From positions 20,414,429-20,478,428 of the forward strand of contig NC_061866.1 in the NCBI RefSeq assembly GCF_907164915.1: DNA of 64,000 nt, in the 5' to 3' direction. A program made the translations under genes and the position numbers. Under the pieces are notes generated by a model that searched no databases, was not told where the DNA came from, and saw only the letters and a list, made by a program, of their open reading frames with translations. The stretch's first letter is position 1. Each line of letters starts with the position of its first letter. Shown here one piece after another: positions 45,511-54,820 of this stretch. Origin of the DNA: Impatiens glandulifera. Lineage: Eukaryota; Streptophyta; Magnoliopsida; Ericales; Balsaminaceae.

Positions 45511-45642
45511 ACAACGCATGCGAGCAAGAATCAATATACAACACGCGCGAGCAAGAATCAATATACAACGCGCGCGAGCAAGAATCAATATACAACGCAC
45601 GTGAGCAAGAATCAATATACAACGCGCGCGAGCAAGAATCAA
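45511..45642 (+). repeat. 27-bp GC-rich tandem repeat after the LTR TATA box
   Basis: There are five units of ACAACGCGCGCGAGCAAGAA plus TCAATAT, starting at 45511, 45538, 45565, 45592 and 45619. The core varies (GCATGCG, ACGCGCG, GCACGTG). It starts about 30 bases after the TATA box, so it would be in the transcript leader. The in-frame length keeps both strands open (45490-45690 and 45469-45675), but I do not regard these as genes. Confidence 0.85.
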
Positions 45643-45851
45643 CAAGGTTTTCACATAATCAAACCCGAAGAACATCCTGAGTTGATATAGCTATTATGTT
45701 CTCAAAGTGAAATTGTTTTAAGAAGAAATATGTTTATTTTACCAAGTGTAAAAGTATTACATCACTGTGTGAGTGGTGTAACCGACGAGCAGTGAATAAG
45801 ACTCGTTCGGATTGTGTAGTGTGTTGTGTAATATTCCAATTAGTGAATATC

Positions 45852-45870
45852 CTTCTCACTGTTTGAGAAG
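45852..45870 (+). other. LTR hairpin, Sire-2 right copy
   Basis: CTTCTCA-CTGTT-TGAGAAG, then AAGGGGTGACGTAGGAG and CTCCGAACATCCATAAA. This is the clearest family A example. Confidence 0.65.
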
Positions 45871-46254
45871 AAGGGGTGACGTAGGAGATTAAACTCCGAA
45901 CATCCATAAAATCTTGTCTCGTGTTCTTCATCTTTACATTCCGACTTACCTACTCTAACCGAACCAAAACACCTAAATTCTCAACCAAAATAACTAATAA
46001 CTCCCTTAACCGAATCGGCTTTCTCCTTAAACCGATTTCTCCTAAATACCCTCCAAACCGAATCACATGCGTTGCTTTAGATTGAAACGGACATTTCTGC
46101 ACTTGAACTCGGTTCAAGAGTTTGTGACATCTGTGTAGTGTTAAGAGCGGTTCTAGTCTTTAACCAGATTAGTTCCAGTTTGTGTTGTGTTGTAAGCGAT
46201 TACCGATTAGCCGGACCCCGGTCTCCTATTGGCCATCTCGATCCTAACATCTTA

Positions 46255-46574
46255 TTTTCCTTAGTCTTTTCGTTTCCATCATGGAGCTGCATGATTGTTT
46301 CCCTGGCTTCCTTTGCACTTTGACAATCTCTAACTTTGCCGAAAGTGTTGTTGTCCAGCGATTTGAAAATATGTCTCTTGCAATGGTTGTCCAGGTTGTT
46401 TCTTCTCCTGTCTTCAGCCGTCCATATACCGTTCTCTTTCTCAATCTTTATCGGACCTTCTTTAAGGATGAAGCTCATTTCATCATCCATAGTGATCAAA
46501 TGTAGATACATCTAAACCTTCTAGTCGACAAACGCCTCACTATTTAGCATCAGGGGTCTTTCATTGTGAGTCAT
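46255..46574 (-). pseudogene. Sire-1 gag, 5' part
   Basis: The probable start is the ATG at 46574 (MTHNERPLML). Two stops early in the gene fall where Sire-3 has Trp and Arg, and the frame then reads MYLHLITMDDEMSFILKEGP, RRRNNLDNHCKRHI and KEARETIMQLHDGNEKTKEN. It is cut at 46254 by Sire-2 and resumes at 20439. It is the left half of one gag gene now 26 kb apart. Confidence 0.85.
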
Positions 46575-46613
46575 GTTTGCCAGCTTTTCGGTTTCTTGAG
46601 TGTTAACATCCTT

Positions 46614-46625
46614 GCTCTAATACCA
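46614..46625 (-). other. Sire-1 primer-binding site
   Basis: Minus strand TGGTATTAGAGC, the same variant as in Sire-3, two bases inside the LTR. Confidence 0.85.
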
Positions 46626-46627
46626 CT

Positions 46628-47784
46628 TGTTAGGATCGGGATCGCCAATAGTGGACCAGGGTCCGGCTAAAGGGGATCGCTTACAACAAATACACGCCAA
46701 TTGACACTAATCCGGTTAGAGATTAGAATCGTTCTTAACACTACGCAGGTTGTCACAGTCTCTTGAACCGAGTTCAAGGGCGAAAATGTCTGTTTTAACC
46801 TGAAACAAACGCACACGATTCGATTAAGGAAGGTAGTGTGGTGAAATCGGTTGAAGTGAAGTAAAATCAGTTCAGTGGGAATAAGTATATATATAATGAT
46901 TTGGTTCGGTTAGGGAGGAGGAAAGCCGATTCGGTTAGTTTAGTGACAGAAAGTAAATGAAGAACACAAAACGCAGATTATTATGGATGTTCGGAGCAAA
47001 CTCCCCTACGTCACCCTTCTTCTCAAACAGTGAGAAGGATATTCACTAATGGAATATTCAACAATACAATACGATCGAGTCTTATTTACTGCTCGTCGTT
47101 CACTTTACAACACTCACACGGTGATGTAATACACTTTTACTATAAAATGTTTACAACTATTTACAATTGTCTTACTTTGATTAAGAGAACTGTATGAATT
47201 CTGTATGTTTCAGATTGCTTTTTCAAGGTAGATGCTCTATGTTTCTTCAATTCTTTGGCTTCCTTTTATATGGGAAATATGACAACAGTCATATGTCTCT
47301 CTCTTGAGTTGATTGGTCATAGGTAGTCGTGCCGGTCAGAGTAGGTAGCGTGCATGCTTTTTCTTTTGTATACATGGCAACCATGCATTAGGCGGCCGCC
47401 TATACCGTGAGGGTTTCTTGTGGACTTGGATAAAATCCGTAATCATTAGATTGCCGCATGCCTTATTTCAGATCCTTCTTCTGAATATTCCCAAGGAATA
47501 TTCATTACATCATCTTTAGATTTTCCATAGCTTTGAGTGATATTCCTGTTGGATTTAGGATCTTTAATACATTGAGTTAGTCGGATAATATAGGTTTGCA
47601 AATTTATCCGAATCTGAGGTTAAGCCGATCCGGGTTACTGTGGATGTGATGATTGAGCCTATTCTGTTTAACCGAGATGATAGGTCAAGTTGAACATTTC
47701 GGTTTGGCTGGTCTGGTTGACGGATTTAGCCGATTCGGTTGAAGCTATTCCTGCACATATAGTTAAGAATTGATTAAGTTCTTT
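46628..47784 (-). repeat. Sire-1 5' LTR, truncated
   Basis: It matches 4001-5194 from TGTTAGGATCGGGATCG to GATTAAGTTCTTTG. The final 60 or so bases (the U3 start on the minus strand) are missing and plastid-derived DNA follows. Confidence 0.85.
47019..47037 (-). other. LTR hairpin, Sire-1 right copy
   Basis: CTTCTCA stem retained after about 9% LTR divergence, including the loop CTGTT and the following GGTGACGTAGG. Confidence 0.6.
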
Positions 47785-47819
47785 GATTAAGTGATCATTT
47801 ATCAAATAATGACTCAAGT

Positions 47820-48052
47820 TATCAAATGAGCGCTCTTGTGCCGAAGATGAACGGGGCTAAGCGATCTGTCGAAGCTATGGGATGTAAAAATACATTGGTA
47901 GGGGAGAATTTCGCCTTAGTGAGAAGCACTCGCGCGAGCAGTGGTAGACGAAGCGGTCCATTGATGAGAAGGGACTAGGGAAAGCTTGAACCCAATTCCT
48001 ACAATGATGAATATGATAACTGGAGGTTCTAGTTAATAAGAATCTTAATGAG
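47820..48052. other. Plastid DNA insert: 23S rRNA piece joined to ndhB piece
   Basis: About 47828-47956 (plus) reads GCCGAAGATGAACGGGGCTA, AGCGATCTG, GGGATGTAAAAAT, TCGCCTTAG and GACGAAGCGG, the pattern of plant plastid 23S rRNA with substitutions. Directly after it, 47957-48015 on the minus strand reads GGAATTGGGTTCAAGCTTTC and CTTCTCATCAATGGAC. This is the VGIGFKLS..PSHQW part of plastid ndhB. Similarity weakens towards 48052. Both genes lie in the plastid inverted repeat but not side by side, so two fragments were joined. The call rests on recall of these genes, not on an alignment. Confidence 0.75.
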
Positions 48053-48484
48053 ACCAAAAAAACGTTTTTACTCTTTCATTCCAAATAAAACTCCTTCTTA
48101 CTACTGTTTTCATGTTAATGCACTTCCCAAGGTATTTTTGGGCCTTTATAGAGAAGATACCCTAAATTTTTGGTAATCAATTTTTTACCACTTGGTGTAG
48201 AACCAATACAAGTTTATTGCTACAAGTATGGATTATTGAAAAGAATAAGACATGGATTTGGATATTTCCCTTCAACCCCTTCCCAAACTGTACAAGCTTC
48301 TTCAAAAGCATACGGCTTTCTAGATGTAGATGATGATATCTATACAAATGGATTTTCTATATATGGTATAATGAAGTACCACATGAGTGGATCTATAGGA
48401 ATCCAAATATTCCGAATCACTCATGTTAGGATCTTCTACATCCTAGGTCTTTCCGTTCCGTCATTTGGCTTATGTTCTTCATGT
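48053..48484. other. Unassigned stretch, possibly organellar
   Basis: This sequence has a frame at 48170-48517 but no family I recognise. It does not match any repeat in the window and is more GC-balanced than the AT-rich spacers. Its position between the plastid mosaic and El-0 suggests a further captured fragment. I could not name a source gene. Confidence 0.35.
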
Positions 48485-48684
48485 AGTGTATCTAGGCCAT
48501 CTGGCACCGACAAATGAATATGGGTCATCCGGCACCGGCAAGTGCATCTGGGCCATATGGGAGTGATAAATGCATCTGTTACGTTGTCTTATGACAACTC
48601 TAAATTAGTTAGGGGAGATAGAATATTTGGGCATTGATTAATGCATTTGGGGAATTTGAGGGAATTCAAGTCAAGGTGGAAATT
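48485..48684 (+). other. El-0 interior, right part
   Basis: Degenerate 30-bp units (GTATCTAGGCCATCTGGCACC, then GTGCATCTGGGCCAT) are followed by GACAACTCTAAATTAG and TCAAGTCAAGGTGGA. These last two also occur at about 3716-3730 and 3646-3660, confirming the shared origin. Confidence 0.7.
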
Positions 48685-49145
48685 TGTTGAGATGTCTTGA
48701 ATTGATGATGCAAGGAAAGAGAATATTGAACAAAAAAAATATATCTTTTTGGTGTGTAATCTTGATTTAAGGAAATAAGATTAATACACAAGGAAATGTG
48801 ATCTTTTGTTATGGTAATACAACTAGGAAAGTATTGTGATAATATTTAGAAGATTATTTGCCAAAATATTAGTGTTGATCTAATTGAAGCTTATTTAAAG
48901 ATACAATTAGGGACTTTAGAAAGCTGAAGTCTTTGTCTTGAGAGCATTGTTTTCAGTCCCAGTTATGTATCTATTATGGTTTTGAGAGACCGAGTGTTAT
49001 ATAAACTTGTGTCATAATCCTAGTATGTACTGTTGTAATATCTATTCTGATCTCCTAATAAGATTATCTCTTTCTCCTGGTGAACCACGTTAAAATCTGT
49101 ATTGTTCTTTATTATTTAAGTCATCTAACGTATTATGTTACAACA
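48685..49145 (+). repeat. El-0 3' LTR
   Basis: 461 bp, matching 2433-2910. TATA box TATATAAA at 48998-49005. It lacks a short segment present in the left copy (near 2830). Confidence 0.8.
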
Positions 49146-49703
49146 ATATGTTTGATTATTACCATTCAAAAACCCTCACACTATTTTGACTTATTAATAA
49201 AAATGATGTCAAATCGTGTTTAAAAAAATAAATCATGTACTTATTGGGGGAATTGGATTGATTTAATACCCATGTATTAACTTCACAAGAATATGCATAT
49301 AAGAAAGAACAATATAAGAAAACATGCTATTCAAATAGAAGGAACTGAGTTTTTCGGGATTTATATATATTTTTTTTCCAAATAACTCTGGTTTGACAAA
49401 ATTAGAGAAAATACTCACTATTTAATTTTATTACCACATATACCTATATATATATTATTCTTAATTAATAGTAATTTAATTAATATTAAAATAAATTTTA
49501 AAAATTATACTAGGTTAATATTAACTTTTATTTATATAGAATTTCAAATTTGAATGAATACTGATTTAAATGAGATATATTTATAAATTAATTGATATTT
49601 TTTATTTAAATATATTTAACTTTATATTTTATTGTAATTATTTATTTGAATTATTTAAAATTTAAATATTATATTAGATAATATGGTATGTTATAATTGT
49701 ATT
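49146..49703. other. Very AT-rich non-coding spacer
   Basis: Long runs of A/T with no frame or repeat I can define. Confidence 0.6.
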
Positions 49704-50113
49704 TGTTAGGATCGGGATCGCCCTTGGAGGACCGGGGTCCTGCTTCTTAAGGGTGAACGCTTAAACGACACAACACACACTAGTAATAGTCCGGTTAGAG
49801 ACTAAAACCGCTTCTTAACACTACACAAGCTGTCACAAACCTCTTGAACCGGGTTCAAGTGCAGAAATGGTTTGTTTCAACTTGAAGCAACACACATAGT
49901 TCGGTTTTGAAGGTATTTAGGAGATATCAGTTTAAGGAGAAAATCGGTTAGGTTTAGGAGTATATTAGTTATCTCGGTTTAGATGTTTCAGTTAGATTTG
50001 AGAGAGTAAGCCGAAATATGAAAGTAAAGAACACGAGACATGATTTTATGGATGTTCGGAGTTTGATTAAGTTCTTTGGCCGGTTAAAATTAATCTACTT
50101 AATTTTTCTAACA
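49704..50113 (-). repeat. Solo LTR, family A type, internally deleted
   Basis: It starts TGTTAGGATCGGGATCG on the plus strand and ends TTTTTCTAACA. Flanking GTATT (49699-49703) and GTACT (50114-50118) match at four of five bases, consistent with a target duplication. At 410 bp it is about 800 bp shorter than its relatives. The sequence jumps from the CCGAACATCCATAAA box (about 50042-50060) directly to the U3 start, so TATA, hairpin and most of U3 are gone. No interior is present. Confidence 0.8.
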
Positions 50114-51072
50114 GTACTTATATTATGTTTTATTTTTAATTTAATTAATATAATTTAGTTAAATAAATTAATTTTATAATTAATTTTATATTAAAATTAA
50201 TATTTTAATGTAATAAAATAAAAAAAAATGATTGGAAAAAAGAATTTGGGAGAGAGAAGTTGAGAGAGAATTACGTCTAAATAATAACAATTTTTTTCTT
50301 TTTTCTTTCTCCTCACCTTTTATCTTTTTTCAATTAGTGATGTGATAATCATTCTCTCTCCAAATATCTCTCCTAGGGCTTAGATTGTCCCAAGAAATGT
50401 TCCAACCTATACCAGATAAATAAAATGACGTAGTATTTATATAATTTATTTAACATTAAATTTTAACTTCGTTTAACATTTTAACCTTTTTAACTAATAC
50501 TTTATTTTACAGTTTCCCGTTACAGTCCCTCTCTCTTTTTTCTTTGATCCAATAAATCCAGAACTCTCTTTGATCCAACAAATCCAGAAACCGATTAACC
50601 ACGGCATCATGATCTCAAAATTAGATAAGCAAGGCTTATTTATTCATTTCCCTCTAGAACTCCCTCTCTTTGATCCAACAAATCCAGAAACTGATGAACC
50701 ACGACAACAGGATCCCAAAAATAGATAAGCAAGGCTTTATTTCTTCATATTAGATAAGGAAGGCTTCTTTATTTCTTCAACAGGATCCCAAATTGATTGA
50801 GGGCTTCTTTATATATGCACGTTAATTGTTCTTCTACAGTTTATTCATTTTTCCAATTGTTTCATTTGTCCGATAAAAACCGACTAAAGTCGTTTCAATT
50901 TTGTTAAGTCTGACCGCTCGGACACTAGACCGCTCATACCTCAAGGTAACAACAATACAAATAGGTAACTTTCCCAAAACTTACCATTTGGTGAGTCTTG
51001 TCATAATTATATTTTTTATATAGTCTTATTGTTATAAAGACATGCAAAACTTGGTTTGTGTTATATAGTATT
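50114..51072. other. Non-coding spacer with a local duplication
   Basis: AT-rich. CTCTTTGATCCAACAAATCC and the following roughly 60 bases (to AGATAAGCAAGGCTT) occur twice, at about 50567-50636 and 50667-50735. I see no gene. It may be the 5' flank of the GRF pseudogene. Confidence 0.55.
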
Positions 51073-51404
51073 ATGGAGCCCATGTGCTTATGTGGAAAGA
51101 GAACCATATTGGTGACTTCATGGAAGGATACTAATCCAGGAAGGAGATTTTGGTCATGTCTTAATTGGCCGGTATGTGTATTAAATATATGTTGATAATT
51201 CTTATCTTGTAAGTTAGTAAATGTTTATTTTTGTATGAATTATTTGGGCAAGGTTCTCAAGCATGTCGATTTTTTCAATGGTATGATCCAAAAATTTGTT
51301 AAAGAGCTAAAAGTATTATACTTGGTTTGTTAAGGAATGAATGAAAAAGATGACGAAATTAAAAAAGTGGAGGTTGCACTTGAAAATCTTAGATCAAGAC
51401 AATG
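51073..51404 (+). pseudogene. GRF-type zinc-finger protein remnant with intron
   Basis: The first exon (51073-51171) reads CLCGKRTILVTSWKD then NPGRRFWSC, the first half of a plant GRF zinc finger. A GT donor (GTATGT) follows at 51172. About 80 bases on, after a CAAG acceptor, come ACRFFQWYDPKIC and RAKSIILGLLRNE, the second half. A TAA interrupts after PKIC, the two exons are out of phase with that acceptor, and the coiled-coil tail (DDEIKKVEVALENLRSRQ) needs another frame change. The stop is at 51402-51404. GRF fingers bind single-stranded nucleic acid, and small GRF proteins of this shape are common in plant genomes and in some transposons. This copy is non-functional. Confidence 0.7.
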
Positions 51405-51592
51405 AAAATTATGTGTCGTAATTATTGTATTATTAATCATATGGATTACTAGTTAGTTTAAAACATTTTCTTGTTGTAAGTGACTTATTAATATTTTCAT
51501 TTAATACAAATGATACAAATGACTCAAATTATTAAACGATGAAAAAACAAGGCAAGACAATATTATATTAAATGATAAAAATTCTAGCAAAT

Positions 51593-52053
51593 TGTCACGG
51601 GCTAAAATTAGATCTGTGTGGCACTAAGCTAGATCGAAGAGATTCTAGCTTAGTAAGCCTTTTACGAACAAGAATAACTCTTAGAGAGATAGAGAAGCAA
51701 AGCTTTGAGAATAAGATTGTATTAAAATGAATACTTGATAATTACAATGTAATACCTCTAAGGTATTTATAGGACTTACAATTTAATTACACTAATTTAG
51801 GATATTTATTCCTTAATTAGAATATCCCTACCTAATTTAGAATATCTATTGTAATCTCTTCCTTAATTAGAATATATCTTCTAATCCCTTCCTTAATTAA
51901 AATATCTTTTAATCTCTTCCTTAATTATAAGATTAATTGGGCCTACTTAGGCAACTGGCCTCCCCTTGGGCTAAGAATATTAGTGCACTATGAGGCAAAA
52001 ACTTTAATGAGCCCCGACATCTCCTAGATTGGGTCCTGACAATAATGGGCCCA
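51593..52053 (-). repeat. Gypsy remnant left LTR
   Basis: It begins TGTCACGGGCTAAAATTAG on the plus strand. TATA (TATAAATA on the minus strand) at 51764-51771. Several AATTAGAATATC repeats lie between 51790 and 51935. Confidence 0.8.
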
Positions 52054-52405
52054 TTCTTCCCCACTTATATCGTGGCCGTCCTCGGCTTGACCTTGGACCG
52101 ATATTCTTCAATCTTCTTCCTGAATTGACACAAGAGATCCTCTCTATCACAACAATTTTCAACATCGGATAGACCTTTCCCCCACGCCGCTCAATTTTTA
52201 ACGGTCCCTCGTATTTACACACAAGCCACTTGAGCAAAGATTGTAGAGACTTACATTGATGACTGGGTAATTTCCCTATTCCTCGGTCCCCTTCCTTGAA
52301 CCCGACTATACGCCTCTTCAGATCTTCCCCTTTTTTCATCATCTTGGTGACTTCATCCAAAGATGCCTGAACAACATCTGCTTCCCCTCCTAAGGATTTG
52401 GTAAG
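52004..52405 (-). pseudogene. Gypsy integrase C-terminal fragment
   Basis: It reads ASLDEVTKMMKKGEDLKRRI, FKEGDR, LLKWLVCKYEGPLKIERRGGKVYPML, the GPF/Y-type C-terminal region of Gypsy integrases (D..R..EFK.GD...KY.GPF.I..R.GKV.Y). The catalytic core is missing upstream. The frame runs on into the LTR, which begins at 52053. Confidence 0.75.
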
Positions 52406-52417
52406 AGTGAAGGTGGA

Positions 52418-52999
52418 TTAACTTTGACCAACGTAACCTGTGGTCAAACTTTGTGGAGTTGATGGTTGTGTGGTGTCTTTGGCCTTGAGCCTCGCTATCT
52501 GGACTTCCTCGGGTGCTTCTTCTTTTCCCTTGGACCCATCCTCGTCATCCATCTTGGCAAACGTGGCAAATGTATTTTTACCACGTTTGCGATCTCGGCT
52601 GAACTGCATTGCTGTAAACATGCACATACCCTTTGATTCTCTTCTTGTTGGTATCACTCGAGTCTTTTCGTGATCCAAAATAATTAAGGAATCAGAATAA
52701 GGAACTATTCAAGTGCGTACCTGATCGAACCATTGTAGTCCCAACACTACATCGTAGTCATCTATATGGACAAATGTAAATGAGACTGTCCCATTCTAGT
52801 CTCTGATCCTAGTGTGCACTTTCTTAGCCTCCTCGGTTAATGGCTTGGCTATTTTACTCACAGACTTTATCGTCCCTCTCGTTGGGTGGATGCGAATACC
52901 CAACGCTTTAGCCACTCCTTCACGCATGAAGTTGTGAGTAACTCCAGTATCCACTAGTGCTTTGATGTGCCTTCCCCCTTTCAAGGCATTCGCGAACAT
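52418..52999 (-). pseudogene. Gypsy protease region fragment
   Basis: KALVDTGVTHNFMREGVAKALGI carries the retropepsin DTG active site and the HNF following it. VHIDDYDVVLGLQWFDQV continues after a stop near 52796. A charged region to 52418 follows, after which RT should begin but does not. It is typical of plant Ty3/Gypsy protease-RT linkers. Confidence 0.75.
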
Positions 53000-53039
53000 C
53001 TAGCCTCTTTTTGTTCCCTTGATCGGTTCCGCAATACTA

Positions 53040-54298
53040 GCCTTCACAGTATTGAGCAGTCCTAAGGATCCTATTTGAGTCTCTTCTTTCTCATTAGAGA
53101 ACTCAGTTCCTTTAAACGCTACAACCTTTTCCCCCTTAAATGGGCAAATAAGTTTTATGTGATTATGAGCACCACAAATATAACCGACTCTTGGCTTACC
53201 CGATTCGTCGGCTTGCCTCCCTGAGTTGTTGTGTGGATGCCCCTTCTTGGGTGGGCGGTCACTCCCACCTTTCTCCTTATCATGTGGGCGGTCTCCCCTA
53301 CCTTCTCCTCATCATCCCTGATGATCTTTGGCCTGTCCACAAACACTTTGAGCTCTTACAGTATTTCTACAACTTTAATTGCCTCAGAGATGTTTTTACA
53401 CCTTGTCCCTTTGCAGCTCCAATTGCGCCCAAGTATTTAGTCCATTAACAAACGCGAACAGGGCCTCTTGTTCCGTTAGACTAGATAACTCGAGCATCAA
53501 CTCCTGGAAATCCTTTACATACTCCTTGATGGTCTTGCTGTGCACAAGTTGACTTAGCCGCTTCCTAACTTTCAAATCGGCATTCTCTGGGAAGAATTGG
53601 CGCTTGAACTCAGTCTTGAAGTCTTTCCATGTTTCCATCTTCTATGTACCTCGTTCAATATCTATTTTCCGCCTCCTCTACCACAATAGTGCCATCTCTA
53701 TAAGAAAGAATAGTGTTGTTTCTAACTTGATACGATTATCGAATATGCTTGATGCCCGAAAGTACCTCTCCATGTCCCAAAGAAAGTCCTCCACTTCCCT
53801 GGCACTTCTCGATCCTTTGAATGGAGTTGGCTTCGGAACATTCATCCGATGAGGTGTCGCACCTCTATGCTCCCCTCCATTCCACCCAATCCGACCTTCT
53901 ATCGCGTCGAGCCTCCCCATCGTTTCCCTTCGGAGAGCGTCGATCATCGCATAGGTTTCTCCTCGGATTGTCTCAAGTATTTCCTATTGGATATCATTAA
54001 TCGCCCCTTGAACCAATCCCAGCACGTCGTCACGAATGCTACGATTCAAATTGTTAATGATCCCCATGAACTCATTCTTTAATTTCACACATTTCTCATC
54101 CAACACTGTTACTCTATCGGCCACCGCGCTAAACATTTCGAGAGCTTCTTGGTGCTCGCTCATGCCTTCTTCAAGCCAGGTCACCAGTGCTTCCATGGTA
54201 GCACCACTCTCAACGGACTTATCCCTCTTGGATCCCTTATCCTTATGTTGGTCGGTCAAAATCTTAGTGACGGTATTAACTGAATCCATCTCTTGCAT
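53040..54298 (-). pseudogene. Gypsy gag fragment
   Basis: From the Met at 54298 it reads VTWLEEGMSEHQEALEMF (helical N-terminus). Next are DFLWDMERYFRAS (53678-53947) and METWKDFKTEFKRQFFPEN with FQELMLELSSLTEQEALFAFVNGL (53396-53638), the Retrotrans_gag core. These three pieces are in one frame, separated by stops. A further piece in another frame carries a knuckle-like YICGAHNHIKLIC near 53170, whose first Cys appears to be Tyr. Confidence 0.8.
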
Positions 54299-54321
54299 AT
54301 TTAATACGGATGTACAACCTT

Positions 54322-54333
54322 ACTCTGATACCA
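54322..54333 (-). other. Gypsy remnant primer-binding site
   Basis: Minus strand TGGTATCAGAGT, matching the initiator-Met site at 11 of 12 bases, two bases inside the right LTR. Confidence 0.8.
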
Positions 54334-54335
54334 CT

Positions 54336-54820
54336 TGTCAAGGGATAAAATTAGATCTGTGTGGCACTAAGCTAGATCGAAGAGATTCTAGCATAGTAAG
54401 CCTTTTAGGAACAAGAATAACTCAAATGCAAGAACACTTAGAGAGAGAGAGAGAAATAAAGCTTTGAGAATAAGATTGTATTAAAATGAATACTTGATAA
54501 TTACAATGTAATACATCTAAGGTATTTATAGGACTTACAACGTATTAAATTAGGAATTGTCTTACAAATACAATTTAATTACACTAATTTAGGCTATTTC
54601 TTTCTTAATTAGAATATCCCTACCTAATTTAGAATATCTCTTGTTATCTCTTCTTTAATTAGAATATCTTTTAATCTCTTCCTTAATTAGAATATTCATT
54701 GGGCATACTAAGGCAACTAGGCCTCTCCTTGGGCTAAGAAGATTAGCACACTATGAGACCAAGACTTTAATGAGCCCCGGCATCTCCTGGATTGGGTTGT
54801 GACACTAATGGTCCGTGACA
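54336..54820 (-). repeat. Gypsy remnant right LTR
   Basis: It matches 51593-52053, with a short insertion (near 54540). It ends CCGTGACA and is followed by TTCTCCCCCACTTAAG, the polypurine tract of a second unit. Confidence 0.8.

Larger units (their letters stand above)
20440..46249 (+). mobile_element. Sire-2: Sirevirus-type Copia element inserted in Sire-1 gag
   Basis: Plus-strand order: a truncated 5' LTR (20440-20812), the gag C-terminal part, pol, acc1, acc2, acc3 (split by Sire-3), four polypurine tracts and the 3' LTR (44966-46249). The flanking 5-mers ACTTA (20435-20439) and TCTTA (46250-46254) match at four of five bases. The Sire-1 gag frame reads through once the element is ignored, so the insertion is certain. 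The shared 373 bp of LTR differ at about 28 positions by eye (7-8%). A deletion removed the rest of the 5' LTR, the primer site and the gag N-terminal half. Confidence 0.9.
44966..46249 (+). repeat. Sire-2 3' LTR (family A)
   Basis: It starts TATTAGAAAAATTAAG (TG mutated to TA) and ends CTCGATCCTAACA. The TATA box TATATAAA is at 45477-45484. It contains a 27-bp tandem array directly after the TATA box that family A copies elsewhere in the window lack. Confidence 0.9.
4001..47784 (-). mobile_element. Sire-1: old Sirevirus-type Copia element, minus strand
   Basis: In sense (minus) order it holds the 5' LTR (46628-47784, truncated), primer site, gag (split), pol, acc1, acc2, acc3, two polypurine tracts and the 3' LTR (4001-5194). 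The two LTRs differ at roughly 9% of positions over the first 560 bases, counted by eye, so it is the oldest Sire copy in the nest. Two later insertions interrupt it: the Ale element at 10217-15005 and Sire-2 at 20440-46249. All its genes carry stops or deletions. The 5' LTR lacks its last 60 or so bases and abuts plastid DNA, so no target duplication can be scored. Confidence 0.85.
2433..49145 (+). mobile_element. El-0: non-coding LTR element hosting the nest
   Basis: Two LTRs of about 470 bp (2433-2910 and 48685-49145) begin TGTTGAGAT and end TTACAACA. A primer-site match follows the left copy. The interior is non-coding and consists of a 112-bp tandem array, a 30-bp array and a short unique stretch. 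It is split at 4000 by Sire-1 and everything nested in it, and resumes at about 48485 where degenerate 30-bp units reappear. Without the insertions the element would be only about 2.3 kb. The 5-bp flanks (GTACT left, ATATG right) do not match, so either the target duplication has decayed or the two LTRs come from recombined copies. It fits a non-autonomous (TRIM/LARD-like) element. Confidence 0.65.

Noticed and set aside
45469..45675. Frames of ARARCILIL type repeats over the 27-bp array
   Set aside because: Tandem-repeat artefacts on both strands of an LTR leader.
47820..47956. A functional 23S rRNA gene
   Set aside because: Only about 130 bases with several substitutions in conserved positions. 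It is a nuclear copy of plastid DNA.
48170..48517. 115-codon frame near the plastid insert as a gene
   Set aside because: I could not recognise a family. Start and end fall in different repeat-derived segments, and it is likely captured filler DNA.
2433..49145. Target duplication for El-0
   Set aside because: GTACT and ATATG do not match, and shifting the boundaries by a few bases did not give a convincing pair.
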